Source: JAHDCJ01 sp039028895 (GTDB lineage: Bacteria > Bacteroidota > Bacteroidia > Chitinophagales > Saprospiraceae). Taken from it: a stretch of 42,734 nucleotides of DNA. Position 1 is the first letter of the stretch, and each line of letters starts with the position of its first letter. A program made the position numbers and the translations under genes. The stretch covers positions 1-42,734 of the forward strand of contig JBCCHF010000047.1 in assembly GCA_039028895.1 (NCBI GenBank), read 5' to 3'. Under the pieces are notes generated by a model. It saw only the letters and a program-made list of their open reading frames with translations. It made no database searches and was not told the origin of the DNA. This document shows, in pieces, positions 26,200 through 34,990 of the stretch.

Positions 26200-26274
26200 G
26201 GTGGAAGACGGGATTTGAACCCGCGACCTCTGGAACCACAATCCAGCGCTCTAACCAACTGAGCTACAACCACC
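26200..26274 (-). tRNA. tRNA-His (anticodon GTG)
   Basis: On the minus strand GGTGGTTG, TA, the D-arm GCTC-AGTTGGTTA-GAGC, anticodon arm CTGGA-TTGTGGT-TCCAG (GTG at 26237-26239), and T-arm GCGGG-TTCAAAT-CCCGT all fold. The extra 5' G (26274) is the encoded G-1 expected for His tRNA, facing discriminator C73 (26200). The 3' CCA is not fully encoded (CCA would be added enzymatically). Two U.U oppositions occur in the acceptor stem (positions 5 and 6). A tRNA terminator follows. Confidence 0.93.
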
Positions 26275-26422
26275 ATATTTATAAACTGCGGCAAATAACA
26301 AAAAATTCCTTTTGAAAATCAGCTTGATGAAAAGTTTACCGCACTTGCTCTTTAAACAAGCGTCGCAAAATTAAAATAAGTTCCGGAAAAGCGGAAAAAT
26401 TTGGAAAAAATTTGAGCTGGTT

Positions 26423-27157
26423 TTACCCTAAACGCTCAGATAGTTTGTCCCAATTAATGATGTTGAAGAAATTCTTCACGTAATCACCTCTTCTGTTTTG
26501 ATAATTGAGGTAGTAGGCATGCTCCCAAACATCAATACCGAGGATAGGACTTCCAGGTGTTTCAACAAGATTTTTCATTAATGGATTGTCTTGGTTGGGA
26601 GTCGAAGAGACAAACAATGTTCCATCCTCTCCTTTACAAAGCCAAGCCCATCCTGAGCCAAACACAGAGGTAGCTGATTTTGAAAAAGCTTCCTGAAATT
26701 GCTCATAAGATCCGAAAGCAGCTTTTAGGGCGTCTGCGATCTTACCAGTCGGTGCACCGCCATTAGGTTTCAAAGATTCCCAAAAAAGTGTGTGGTTATA
26801 GTGGCCACCGCCATTATTTCTTACTCCAGTGTCTTCATCAGTAACTAATGCGCAAATTTCTTCAATCGTTTTTCCGGCTAGGTTATGCCCTTCCAAAGCC
26901 TTATTCAGTTTTCTGACATAACCAGCATGATGCTTGCCGTGATGAATCTCCATGGTCCGAACATCAATATTTGGCTCCAGTGCATCAAAACTGTAAACTA
27001 AACCTGGAATAATGAATTCACTACCTGTTTCAGGTTTGGATTCCGGTTGGTCTTTTTCTCCTTCATTACTTGATGGAGTGTTACAAGAAAAATAAGGAAG
27101 CATAACTGATCCGGTGGCAATTATACCAGCTGTTTTAATGAATTTGCGCTTATTCAT
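26423..27157 (-). CDS. sodA: Superoxide dismutase, Mn-type, lipoprotein form
   Basis: A 244-aa protein: a normal about 195-aa SOD domain after an export signal. The N-terminus (RKFIKTAGIIATGSVML) ends in a lipobox-like YFSC (Cys25), followed by an acidic linker (to about residue 45), so the enzyme is probably anchored outside the cytoplasm. Metal ligands match the Fe/Mn family: His72 in MEIHHGKHH, His122 in GGHYNHTLFW, and Asp/His in DVWEHAYY. Gly118 and the Gln in PNQDNPL are the positions that favour Mn over Fe. It dismutates superoxide at the cell envelope. It is a single gene between tRNA-His and the divergent copper ATPase. Confidence 0.92.
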   Translation of the reverse strand: MNKRKFIKTAGIIATGSVMLPYFSCNTPSSNEGEKDQPESKPETGSEFIIPGLVYSFDALEPNIDVRTMEIHHGKHHAGYVRKLNKALEGHNLAGKTIEEICALVTDEDTGVRNNGGGHYNHTLFWESLKPNGGAPTGKIADALKAAFGSYEQFQEAFSKSATSVFGSGWAWLCKGEDGTLFVSSTPNQDNPLMKNLVETPGSPILGIDVWEHAYYLNYQNRRGDYVKNFFNIINWDKLSERLG

Positions 27158-27229
27158 GGCGATGCGTTAGAGATTGGAAAAATATGAATTATAGCAAAAA
27201 TTATACAAGGAATACTAATTGCTTATTCC

Positions 27230-27237
27230 CAAATTTA
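27230..27237 (-). promoter_or_regulatory. Candidate -7 box (TAAATTTG) for the SOD gene
   Basis: An exact TAnnTTTG match 72 bp upstream of the SOD start at 27157. The nearest TTG for a -33 element is about 23 bp further out, slightly long. Confidence 0.35.
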
Positions 27238-27320
27238 CGAATTAAGTTCTGAAGGTAAAGCAATTCAATTTTTGTTTTATTTCAGTACTATTTGTTAAAG
27301 CTGCTAACTGAAGAGGATTA

Positions 27321-29426
27321 ATGGCTAAACACACAGAAGAATTAATTGTTGAGGGAATGACCTGTATTAATTGCGCTAATACGGTCAAAAAATTCCTGGA
27401 AAAGAAAGGACTGACATCCATCAATGTCAATTTTGCTACCAAAGAGGTCTCATTCCATTCTACCCCTTCTATTTCGTTGGGTGAAATTTCAAAAGGCATA
27501 ACAGACCTGGGTTTCCAGGTAATTGGTGAAGGTAATGAATCAAAAGGATTTTCGCTCACGCAGAAGTTTCGCTTTTGCCTGCTCTTTACCCTTCCACTCT
27601 TTGCACATATGTTTCTGCCGTTTGAAGTTTTGCATAATCACTGGGTCCAACTGGCCCTATGCATACCTGTTTATATAATTGGTATTTTCCATTTTGGGAG
27701 GTCCGCATGGAATTCCATAAAGATAGGCTTACCTAACATGGATGTTCTCATTTTTATTGGGAGTTCATCTGCTTTCTTTTACAGCCTGGTAGGCAGTCTA
27801 CAGGGGTTGGGCAAAGATTATTTGTTCTATGAGACTTCAGCGATGATAATTACCCTGGTACTTCTTGGAAATCTTCTGGAAGAACGATCAATAAAACAGA
27901 CAACAACCGCAATAAAGGACCTTGCAGGGCTTCAACCCGAGTTTGCCAACAAGGTGATTATGGCACCAGGAACCCAGCAAACAACCATTCAAAAAGTTTC
28001 TGTTCAATCCTTAACTATTGGGGATATAGTAAGGGTCAACGAAGGTGATAAAATTCCAGGTGACGGCATTGTTCGGTCCGGAGAGGCTACTGCTGACGAA
28101 TCCATGTTAACAGGGGAAAGCCTTCCTGTAGAAAAAAGGAAGGGTGACAATGTGATTGGGGCTTCATTGCTATATTCTGGATCTTTAGACATTACGATCA
28201 CCCAAGTTGGTAAGGACACTATTCTTCAGAATATCATAAAACTGGTAAAGGCAGCCCAGGAAACGAAGCCCAAAATTCAAAAATTTGGCGACAGGGTTTC
28301 TTCTATTTTTGTGCCTGTTGTTCTTGTTATTGCCTCGCTGACTTTTGTCTTGGCATTTTTCGTTTTTGATGTTCAATTTCAAAAAGCCTTGATGAACGCA
28401 ATTGCGGTATTGGTAATTTCTTGTCCTTGTGCAATGGGGCTTGCGACTCCCACTGCGGTAATGGTAGGTGTCGGTAGAGCTGCCAAAAACGGGATTCTCA
28501 TAAAAGGGGGACAGACACTGGAAACCCTTGCATCAGTTAGAAATATCATTTTTGACAAAACAGGGACCTTGACGAGTGGCGAATTCAAAATTTCAAGGGT
28601 CGATCTATTAGGTGATTTGAATGAACTTGAGGTTAAGCAAATTGTGAAAGGCCTGGAACAACATTCTTCTCACCCTTTAGCGGCGTCAATAGTTGAAGCA
28701 TGGGAAAAGGTTGAAACAAGCACTATCTTCTCCAGAATTGAGGAGAGAAAAGGATTAGGGATAATGGGTGAAGACAAAGATGGCAACATCTACAAGTTAG
28801 GCTCTCTCTCCTTTGTTCAGTATGAGGAGGAAGCGGATTACTCAATGGTTCTTACGATAAATGATAAACCGATAGCAGGTATTATACTTATAGATCAGGT
28901 GAAGTTAAACAGTATGGTTGCAGTAGATTACCTCAAAAAAGAAAATATTAACCCCGTCATATTAAGTGGAGATCAGAAGAAAAAAACAGGCTAAATTGCA
29001 GATCAATTGCAAATCCCAACTTATTTCGCAGAGAAAATGCCAGGTGAAAAGTTGGAAATAGTAGGGCATTTTTCACAGAGAGCAGTGACAGCAATGGTGG
29101 GAGACGGGATTAACGATGCCCCAGCTTTGGCTCATGCTTCGGTAGGCATTTCGCTGTCAGATGCTTCACAGGCTGCCATTAAATCAGCTGATGTCGTATT
29201 ATTAAATGGCGACTTAAACCATCTTATTAAAGCTCACCAGGTCAGCAAGTCTACACTCCGGATTATCAAGCAAAACCTGTTTTGGGCGTTTGCTTACAAC
29301 ATTGTTGCCATACCTATTGCTGCACTTGGATTTCTTAACCCCATGTGGGGAGCCATATTTATGGCGTTTTCTGATATTGTAGTTATTGGCAATTCTATCA
29401 GGCTCAAGTATCTTAAGATATTTTAG
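27321..29426 (+). pseudogene. copA: Copper-translocating P1B-type ATPase CopA, interrupted by one in-frame TAA
   Basis: The same frame encodes a complete about 701-residue CopA if the TAA at 28992-28994 (codon 558) is read through. An HMA domain with GMTCINC (residues 12-18) is followed by membrane helices, an actuator TGES (about 263), the copper channel CPC (about 366), DKTG (about 411), the SHP motif (about 449) and GDGIND (about 593) after the stop, then two C-terminal helices. Read as two ORFs it gives 27321-28994 (557 aa) and 29007-29426 (139 aa, TTG start). Neither half would pump copper: the first lacks GDGxND. The interruption lies in the P-domain just after ILSGDQKKKTG. Either a recent nonsense mutation, a sequencing error, or stop read-through explains it. 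The original codon was probably CAA, GAA or AAA. Confidence 0.88.
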
Positions 29427-29531
29427 GGTAACTTAGGTTCCAATAAGTTATATATCACAAAAAAAACTTCTTCATATCCTATTAGTTTCTAACAAAAAAT
29501 TGCATCTTAGTTAACACTAGGAGGAAGCAAA

Positions 29532-29549
29532 TTTATTAGGGCTAATAAA
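29532..29549. repeat. 8-bp inverted repeat with 2-bp spacer (possible operator)
   Basis: TTTATTAG-GG-CTAATAAA is a perfect dyad 68 bp upstream of the TPR gene start. The form is typical of a dimer-bound operator. No transcription factor is adjacent, so this is only a candidate. Confidence 0.45.
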
Positions 29550-29551
29550 CA

Positions 29552-29582
29552 CATTATTAAGAGTAACCCTCTTTTGATAATG
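29552..29582 (+). repeat. Composite stem-loop in the leader of the TPR gene
   Basis: CATTAT (29552-29557) pairs with ATAATG (29577-29582), and within it AAGAG with CTCTT around a TAACC loop, with an asymmetric internal bulge. It lies directly after the dyad at 29532 and 34 bp before the start at 29617. There is no clear U-run after the full stem. Confidence 0.4.
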
Positions 29583-29616
29583 ATGGTCGTTATATGGCCT
29601 GATTAAATCTTGCGTT

Positions 29617-30051
29617 ATGAGAATCTCCAACACCAATTTACAGGAATTAATCCTGTCGCTCAATCGTGATCCTGATGATCCTGTCTTGCACCAGCGTTTG
29701 GCTGAATTTTTCTTTTCTCCGTCCCATAATTCACTTGCCCTTGAGTACTATCATAGTGCCATAAAGGTTAACCCCAATTGCATCTGGAATAGAGTTTATC
29801 TCGCTAAGTCGTTTTATTTGGCTGGCAAATACAGGGAGCTGGAGGTTTTGCTGGACTACATCTTTGAACAAGACAACTTCCCTCCTTTGGCGTATATCCT
29901 CAGAGCATATCTACACTGCGTTAGAGATGAATATGATGAAGCTGAAACATGTTACCTGAAAGCGGTAAAACTAAATAAGCTTATCCAAGATAAGTGGCTA
30001 GAAAATCAGCTTTGGGGGTTGAAATATGAAACCCTGGCTATGGCCAAATAG
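29617..30051 (+). CDS. Small tetratricopeptide-repeat protein
   Basis: A 144-aa all-helical protein with TPR-like units (ALEYYHSAIKVNPNCIW, LAKSFYLAGKYRELEVLL, ILRAYLHCVRDEYDEAETCY-L-KAVKLN). TPRs mediate protein-protein contacts. There is no signal peptide, so a cytoplasmic adaptor role is expected. It stands alone in the plus direction behind the broken copA, preceded by two dyads, and ends 12 bp from the convergent GH57 gene. The partner is unknown. Confidence 0.82.
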   Translation: MRISNTNLQELILSLNRDPDDPVLHQRLAEFFFSPSHNSLALEYYHSAIKVNPNCIWNRVYLAKSFYLAGKYRELEVLLDYIFEQDNFPPLAYILRAYLHCVRDEYDEAETCYLKAVKLNKLIQDKWLENQLWGLKYETLAMAK

Positions 30052-30062
30052 ATACTTGACAC

Positions 30063-32492
30063 TCAAGTTACATTAGTGAAGATTTCAGTCCTGAAATTAA
30101 GGGTTTTACCTAATTTCCTGTATTCTTCTACGAGTCGGTTGTCATTCGACACCTTCCCTTTCTCTACTTTTTTCAATAAACTGAAATAAGCGTTTTCGCT
30201 TTTCCAGGTATCCAGGTTTACATTAAGTGCCTTAAGGTCTTTGAAAATGGAGTTGAGTAATTTTACTTTCGGTAAATCTTTCTCACTCCCTGAGAGAGAG
30301 GCGACTTCCTTGAACAGACGCTCACTTGCAGTTAATAAAAAAGATCTTTTTTTCCCAACGGGAACTTCCCATTTTTTGAATTCCCTGATCAACTTATTTA
30401 AATCTTCAATGCTAAGTCTTTCTTCTTCAAAGTATCGGTTCAGATCTTTACGCAGCAGGAACTTAAGTGTCGTCTTAAATGCTTCAGGGATGCCAAGACC
30501 AGCTTGACGTGATGCATTCATTAATTGATAGTTACCGTTGTAAATCTCTCGGTAATCCTCCTCTACTTTACGCATTGAATTCTCGAGAATCAAATCAATA
30601 ACCTTTCTTTTCTCATCATGAAAAAGGGAATGAACGGTAAAACGTTCATCGCCAAAAAAGACAGGCATCAGGCTAATTATTTCACCCAGATGACTTTGCT
30701 CCCACTCAATGCGAATGCGTTCATACATGACGTTGAAGGATTCAAGGTCCATATCCCTTGATATATAACCGATGAAATTGTGCTGCCCGAGATATAAGAC
30801 AATGAAGCTGAAATGTTTCTCAGAAAGCGTGATCCTTGATTCAACATTTGTTCTTCCGAAAGCCAGAATATAATTCCCTGCTTCAAATCTTCTAAAAAAG
30901 TCTGATGTTGCCAGATAGTTAAATAATCTGATTTTTTCGGGATAAGCTTCAAATAATGAAGAAATGGCATAATGCATGCCTACCCTGCTAAGATCAACTC
31001 TACTAGGCAGAACTTCCTCTTTATATATCATGCCACCATTGGCATACACTTCTATATTTGATGGTGCTTTTTCCAGCAGTGCAATAAATGCATCTTCAAG
31101 ATCTCTATTAGCGACTTGCTTGGCGTAATAAATTACACGACATGCATATTGAAGAATCTGAACGGTTTCGATACCTGAAATTTCGTCAAAAAACCAGCCG
31201 CAACTTGTATACATCAAAAGAGCATTTCGCTGTAACTCCAAAAGTCTTAAGGCAGTCGTTTTTTGATCAGAAGTCAGATTCTTGATGCCGTATTTTTCAA
31301 AATATTGGTCAATTACTTGACTATCTCGGTTTAAAAGGATTTCGATGTATCCATTTCGGGCGTCAATGGTATCCTTCAGGTACTTATTACCTTCCTTTTC
31401 GAAAATTACAGCTACTTCATCTCTTAACCAATCAAGGGCCTCTCTTAATGGCGCCCTCCAGCGCTGGTTCCATCCGGAGTTGCCACCACTGCAGCATCCA
31501 CAATCAGACTTCCATCTTTCGACCCCATGAACACAACTCCACGAACTGTTTTCATGAATTTTGGCTTCATATTCGGGTGGAAATTTTTCAAGATAGAGTC
31601 CATAATTACACAGGTCCGCCCAGTCATTTTCAATAATATGTTCAATGCAGGAGGCAAGCGCCATCTCTCCATTTTGATGATGGTGACCATAGCTTTCACC
31701 ATCAGTAGCTATGTGGACAAGTTGTGGCTCTTTAGAGACCGGATCAAATCCCGATAATAGCTGGTCAGCAAAATGGCGCCCACTATTCAGCAACCCTTTA
31801 AAAGCTACATCCTGGGAAATGCTACCATTATAAAAGAAGACATCAATTTTATTCCCGGAAGGGAGATTAATGCGGTAAGGTCTCCGAGTATCGATGCTTC
31901 CTGCATCTACGGAAGACCAATTATCAGCACCCAGTTTTTTTACTGCCTTTGCCTGCCGTGGAGCAAGGATGGTAAACTTAATGCCCTCTTTAGCCAATAC
32001 CTCGAGTGTTTCAAGACAAACAGCTGTTTCGGCCAACCACATGCCTTCAGGAAGTCTTTTAAACCTGTGCTCAAAATCCCGAATACCCCAAATTACCTGG
32101 GTGCGCTTGTCCTTGAGATTTGCGAGTGGCATAATGAGATGACTGTACACCTGAGCTATTGCTGATCCATGGCCGCCAAATATCTTCTTTGACTTCTTAT
32201 CAGCTTTCAAAATAGCTTTATAGGCAGATGGGTCATTTTGTTCCATCCAATGCAATAAAGTCGGACCGAAATTGAAACTGATTCGGGTATAGTTATTGAC
32301 AATTTTGCGAATTCGGCTTTGTTCATCTAATATCCTCGCTGCGGAATTCTGAGCATAACATTCAAAATTTATCCTTTCATTCCAATCATGGAAAGGATAT
32401 GCAGAATCCTGCGTTTCTACAACTTCTAGCCAGGCATGTTCCCTGGGCGGTTGGTAGAAATGCCCGTGAATACAGATGTACCGGGTATTCAT
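30063..32492 (-). CDS. GH57 family glycoside hydrolase with DUF3536 domain (alpha-amylase-like)
   Basis: This 809-aa protein starts with the GH57 signature HGHFYQPPREHAW. The GMWLAETAV block (Glu155) matches the GH57 nucleophile motif and HIATDGESYGHH the acid/base region. The C-terminal about 450 residues match the DUF3536 extension that accompanies this GH57 subgroup. There is no signal peptide, so it acts on cytoplasmic alpha-1,4/1,6-glucan such as glycogen. Its start overlaps the upstream glgB stop by 4 bp. With branching enzyme, CBM48 and GH31 it forms a glycogen/maltodextrin locus. The exact activity (amylase, branching or 4-alpha-glucanotransferase) is not determined. Confidence 0.9.
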   Translation of the reverse strand: MNTRYICIHGHFYQPPREHAWLEVVETQDSAYPFHDWNERINFECYAQNSAARILDEQSRIRKIVNNYTRISFNFGPTLLHWMEQNDPSAYKAILKADKKSKKIFGGHGSAIAQVYSHLIMPLANLKDKRTQVIWGIRDFEHRFKRLPEGMWLAETAVCLETLEVLAKEGIKFTILAPRQAKAVKKLGADNWSSVDAGSIDTRRPYRINLPSGNKIDVFFYNGSISQDVAFKGLLNSGRHFADQLLSGFDPVSKEPQLVHIATDGESYGHHHQNGEMALASCIEHIIENDWADLCNYGLYLEKFPPEYEAKIHENSSWSCVHGVERWKSDCGCCSGGNSGWNQRWRAPLREALDWLRDEVAVIFEKEGNKYLKDTIDARNGYIEILLNRDSQVIDQYFEKYGIKNLTSDQKTTALRLLELQRNALLMYTSCGWFFDEISGIETVQILQYACRVIYYAKQVANRDLEDAFIALLEKAPSNIEVYANGGMIYKEEVLPSRVDLSRVGMHYAISSLFEAYPEKIRLFNYLATSDFFRRFEAGNYILAFGRTNVESRITLSEKHFSFIVLYLGQHNFIGYISRDMDLESFNVMYERIRIEWEQSHLGEIISLMPVFFGDERFTVHSLFHDEKRKVIDLILENSMRKVEEDYREIYNGNYQLMNASRQAGLGIPEAFKTTLKFLLRKDLNRYFEEERLSIEDLNKLIREFKKWEVPVGKKRSFLLTASERLFKEVASLSGSEKDLPKVKLLNSIFKDLKALNVNLDTWKSENAYFSLLKKVEKGKVSNDNRLVEEYRKLGKTLNFRTEIFTNVT

Positions 32493-34435
32493 TTATTCTT
32501 CTTTTTGGCTTTTGTCATTCTTGGCTTGACATTCCATCTGGCAGGTTCAAATACCAGTACTGAAAGTGGTGGCAATTTAACGGTTAAAGAATGTGCTCTG
32601 CCATGTACTTTTTCCTTTTTGCTTTTCACTTTTCCATTGGTAACACCAGTTCCTCCAAATTCCTTAAGGTCACTATTGAGCTTTTCTACCCAAACACCTC
32701 CCCTGGGCAAGCCAAATGAGTAATTTTCTCTACCTATTGGTGTGAAATTGCAAACAACTAATTGAGGCTTATGATCTTCATCCCCTTTTCTCAAAAAGAC
32801 CAAAACACTATTTTCATTATCCTGGAGGTCAATCCATTCGAATCCATCATGACTAAATGCTTTGTGATGTAAGGCTGGGGTTTCGCGGAAATAATGGTTT
32901 AGTGTTTTTACCCAATGCTGTATACCCTGGTGAGTTTCTTTTTCAAGCAAATGCCAATCAATACCCCTATCGTGCGACCATTCTTTGGTTTGCCCAAATT
33001 CGCCGCCCATAAATAGTATTTGCGTACCCGGATGGGTAAACATGTAGCCATAGAGTAACCTCAAATTGGCAAATCTTTGCCACTCATCTCCAGGCATCCT
33101 ATCAATTAAAGGACCTTTACCATGAACGACTTCATCATGTGATAATGGCAGCATGAAGTTTTCAGTAAAAGCATACACCATACTAAAGGTCAACTGGCCA
33201 TGATGATATTTTCGATGAATTGGGTTAAGCTTGAAATAGTTTAGAATATCATGCATCCACCCCATCATCCACTTTTGCCCAAATCCAAGTCCGCCATCAT
33301 AGGTCGGTTTGGAAACACCAGGCCAGGCTGTGGATTCCTCTGCAATGGTAACGGCATCAGGGAACTCCCCATATACCGATTCATTTAATTCTTTAAGAAA
33401 GGATATAGCTTCAAGGTTTTCATTTCCACCGTATTTATTGGGGATCCATTGACCTTCATCTCTGGAATAATCAAGATATAACATGGAGGCAACAGCATCT
33501 ACCCTTAAACCATCGGCATGAAATTTATCCAGCCAAAACAAGGCATTGGAAATAAGGAAAGATCGAACTTCGTTTCGCCCGTAATTAAAGATGGCAGATT
33601 TCCAATCCGGATGAAAGCCTTGACGGGGATCTTCGTGCTCATAAAGTGCAGTACCATCGAATCGGGCTAAACCATGTGCATCTTCCGGGAAGTGAGATGG
33701 CACCCAATCCAGAATGACCCCTATGCCAGCTTTGTGGAATTCATCAATCAGATGCATAAATTCTTCAGGAGTTCCAAACATGGATGAAGGTGCAAAATAA
33801 CCCGTAACCTGATAGCCCCAAGAACCGTAGAATGGATGCTCCATTACTGGCATCAATTCGACATGAGTAAAACCCATTTCCTTAACATAAGGAACTAGTT
33901 GTTCCGCTAGCTCGGCATAACTGAGAGAGTTATTACCTGCTTCGGCCTTTTTCTTCCAAGAGCCCAAATGGACTTCGTAGACCGAGTATTGATTACCAAT
34001 CGATTTACGATTTTTCATCCATTTCTTGTCGCTCCATTTAAAGTCGGTCTCCCAAACTACGGATGCAGTTCTGGGAGGAACTTCCCATAAAAGGGCAAAT
34101 GGATCTCCTTTCTCGATATGGACATCGCGGTTATGCGGCAGGATCGCGTACTTATAAATATCACCTTTGCCGATATCAGTAATAAATCCTTCCCATATTC
34201 CTGAACCATCCCATCTTGAGGCAAGCTTATGAGCTTGAGGTTGCCAATGGTTAAAATGTCCAATTACCGAAACTTCTCTGGCATTTGGGGCCCAAACAGC
34301 AAAGTATACACCTTTCTGGCCGTCTACTTCAAGAATATGACTGCCAAATTTTTCATAGGCACGGAAGTATTTCCCCGACTTGAAAAGGTCAGTGTCATAA
34401 TCCGTCAGGAGGCTAAAATTTTTGAATTCGTACAT
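32489..34435 (-). CDS. glgB: 1,4-alpha-glucan branching enzyme
   Basis: A 648-aa GH13 subfamily 9 enzyme. An N-terminal CBM48 (WAPNAREVSVIGHFNHWQP) precedes the barrel. Catalytic motifs: DWVPSHFP, DGLRVDAV (nucleophile Asp, about 314), TIAEEST (acid/base Glu) and LSHDEVVHG (transition-state Asp). It forms alpha-1,6 branches in glycogen in the cytoplasm. It is followed by the GH57 gene with a 4-bp overlap. Its start is abutted by a terminator-like hairpin with U8 (34439-34484) that also follows the CBM48 gene, so glgB expression probably depends on read-through or an attenuation step (inference). It is somewhat shorter than the about 730-aa E. coli GlgB because the extra N-terminal part is absent. 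Confidence 0.96.
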   Translation of the reverse strand: MYEFKNFSLLTDYDTDLFKSGKYFRAYEKFGSHILEVDGQKGVYFAVWAPNAREVSVIGHFNHWQPQAHKLASRWDGSGIWEGFITDIGKGDIYKYAILPHNRDVHIEKGDPFALLWEVPPRTASVVWETDFKWSDKKWMKNRKSIGNQYSVYEVHLGSWKKKAEAGNNSLSYAELAEQLVPYVKEMGFTHVELMPVMEHPFYGSWGYQVTGYFAPSSMFGTPEEFMHLIDEFHKAGIGVILDWVPSHFPEDAHGLARFDGTALYEHEDPRQGFHPDWKSAIFNYGRNEVRSFLISNALFWLDKFHADGLRVDAVASMLYLDYSRDEGQWIPNKYGGNENLEAISFLKELNESVYGEFPDAVTIAEESTAWPGVSKPTYDGGLGFGQKWMMGWMHDILNYFKLNPIHRKYHHGQLTFSMVYAFTENFMLPLSHDEVVHGKGPLIDRMPGDEWQRFANLRLLYGYMFTHPGTQILFMGGEFGQTKEWSHDRGIDWHLLEKETHQGIQHWVKTLNHYFRETPALHHKAFSHDGFEWIDLQDNENSVLVFLRKGDEDHKPQLVVCNFTPIGRENYSFGLPRGGVWVEKLNSDLKEFGGTGVTNGKVKSKKEKVHGRAHSLTVKLPPLSVLVFEPARWNVKPRMTKAKKKNK

Positions 34436-34438
34436 GGT

Positions 34439-34484
34439 AAAAAAAATACGGGCATGACAAACTATGAAATGTTTCCCATGCCCG
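34439..34484 (-). terminator. Strong intrinsic terminator/attenuator between the CBM48 gene and glgB
   Basis: The 8-bp stem CGGGCATG/CATGCCCG (34477-34484 and 34449-34456) has an additional AAAC/GTTT inner helix. It is followed on the minus strand by two bases and T8, ending 3 bp before the glgB ATG at 34435. It begins 15 bp after the CBM48 stop. It is either the CBM48 terminator or an attenuator for glgB. Confidence 0.85.
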
Positions 34485-34498
34485 CAAATAGATTTAAA

Positions 34499-34807
34499 TT
34501 AGTTAAGGGCAATAACAACAGAATTTTCTGTTCCATATGGGGTTGGAACATACTTATCTGCATTCCAGTCATTTTCCCAATTTTCACCATCAATCAGGTA
34601 ACGGAACTGATATTCCTTTCCTGATTCGAGGTTAACTACTTTCTTGAAAGAACCATTCTTCAATTTGGTCAAAGAATAACCTTTCTTTACGTTCCAGTCA
34701 TTGAAATCTCCAACAACCTGAACCTTTTTTGCATTTTCAGCCGCTTCCTTTGGAAGGCTGAAAGTCACCTTACAAACAGGCTTACTTTTCAGAAACTGCT
34801 TTTTCAT
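34499..34807 (-). CDS. Stand-alone CBM48 (isoamylase early-set) glycogen-binding protein
   Basis: 102 aa, essentially a single CBM48/AMPK-beta-like domain: VQVVGDFNDWNVKKGY, FRYLIDGENWENDWNADKY and the GTENSVV edge match the family, with tryptophans placed to grip a helical glucan. No catalytic domain is attached. It is the first gene of the glucan unit (then glgB and GH57) and has its own promoter box at 34879. It may target or regulate the branching enzyme on glycogen, as the AMPK beta subunit does for its kinase (inference). It has no signal peptide. Confidence 0.88.
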   Translation of the reverse strand: MKKQFLKSKPVCKVTFSLPKEAAENAKKVQVVGDFNDWNVKKGYSLTKLKNGSFKKVVNLESGKEYQFRYLIDGENWENDWNADKYVPTPYGTENSVVIALN

Positions 34808-34878
34808 AATGATTTAAAATTTTAAGGTTAAAAAATGAGAATATTTGTGTTTAAGGTTGCTTCTTTATTTTAAGCCGG

Positions 34879-34886
34879 CAAAGATA
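34879..34886 (-). promoter_or_regulatory. -7 box (TATCTTTG) for the CBM48-glgB-GH57 unit
   Basis: An exact TAnnTTTG match 71 bp upstream of the CBM48 start at 34807, in the 183-bp divergent region shared with the GH31 gene. No clear TTG lies at -33. On the other strand an imperfect box (TATACTTTG, near 34933-34945) may drive GH31. Confidence 0.45.
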
Positions 34887-34990
34887 CAATCCCATGCCAT
34901 TTTTTCTAGTTAAACAGCAAAAATACGACTTTATTTTATACTTTGTGTAATAATTACACTAATCCGACACTATCTAATCATTATTTTTTC

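Noticed and set aside
26079..26294. 71-codon frame reading VVVAQLVRALDCGSRGRGFK
   Set aside because: It is the translation of tRNA-His and its flanks, a well-known false ORF.
34943..34990. Upstream ATG of the GH31 gene
   Set aside because: It lies within the likely promoter and adds an N-terminus unlike GH31 proteins.
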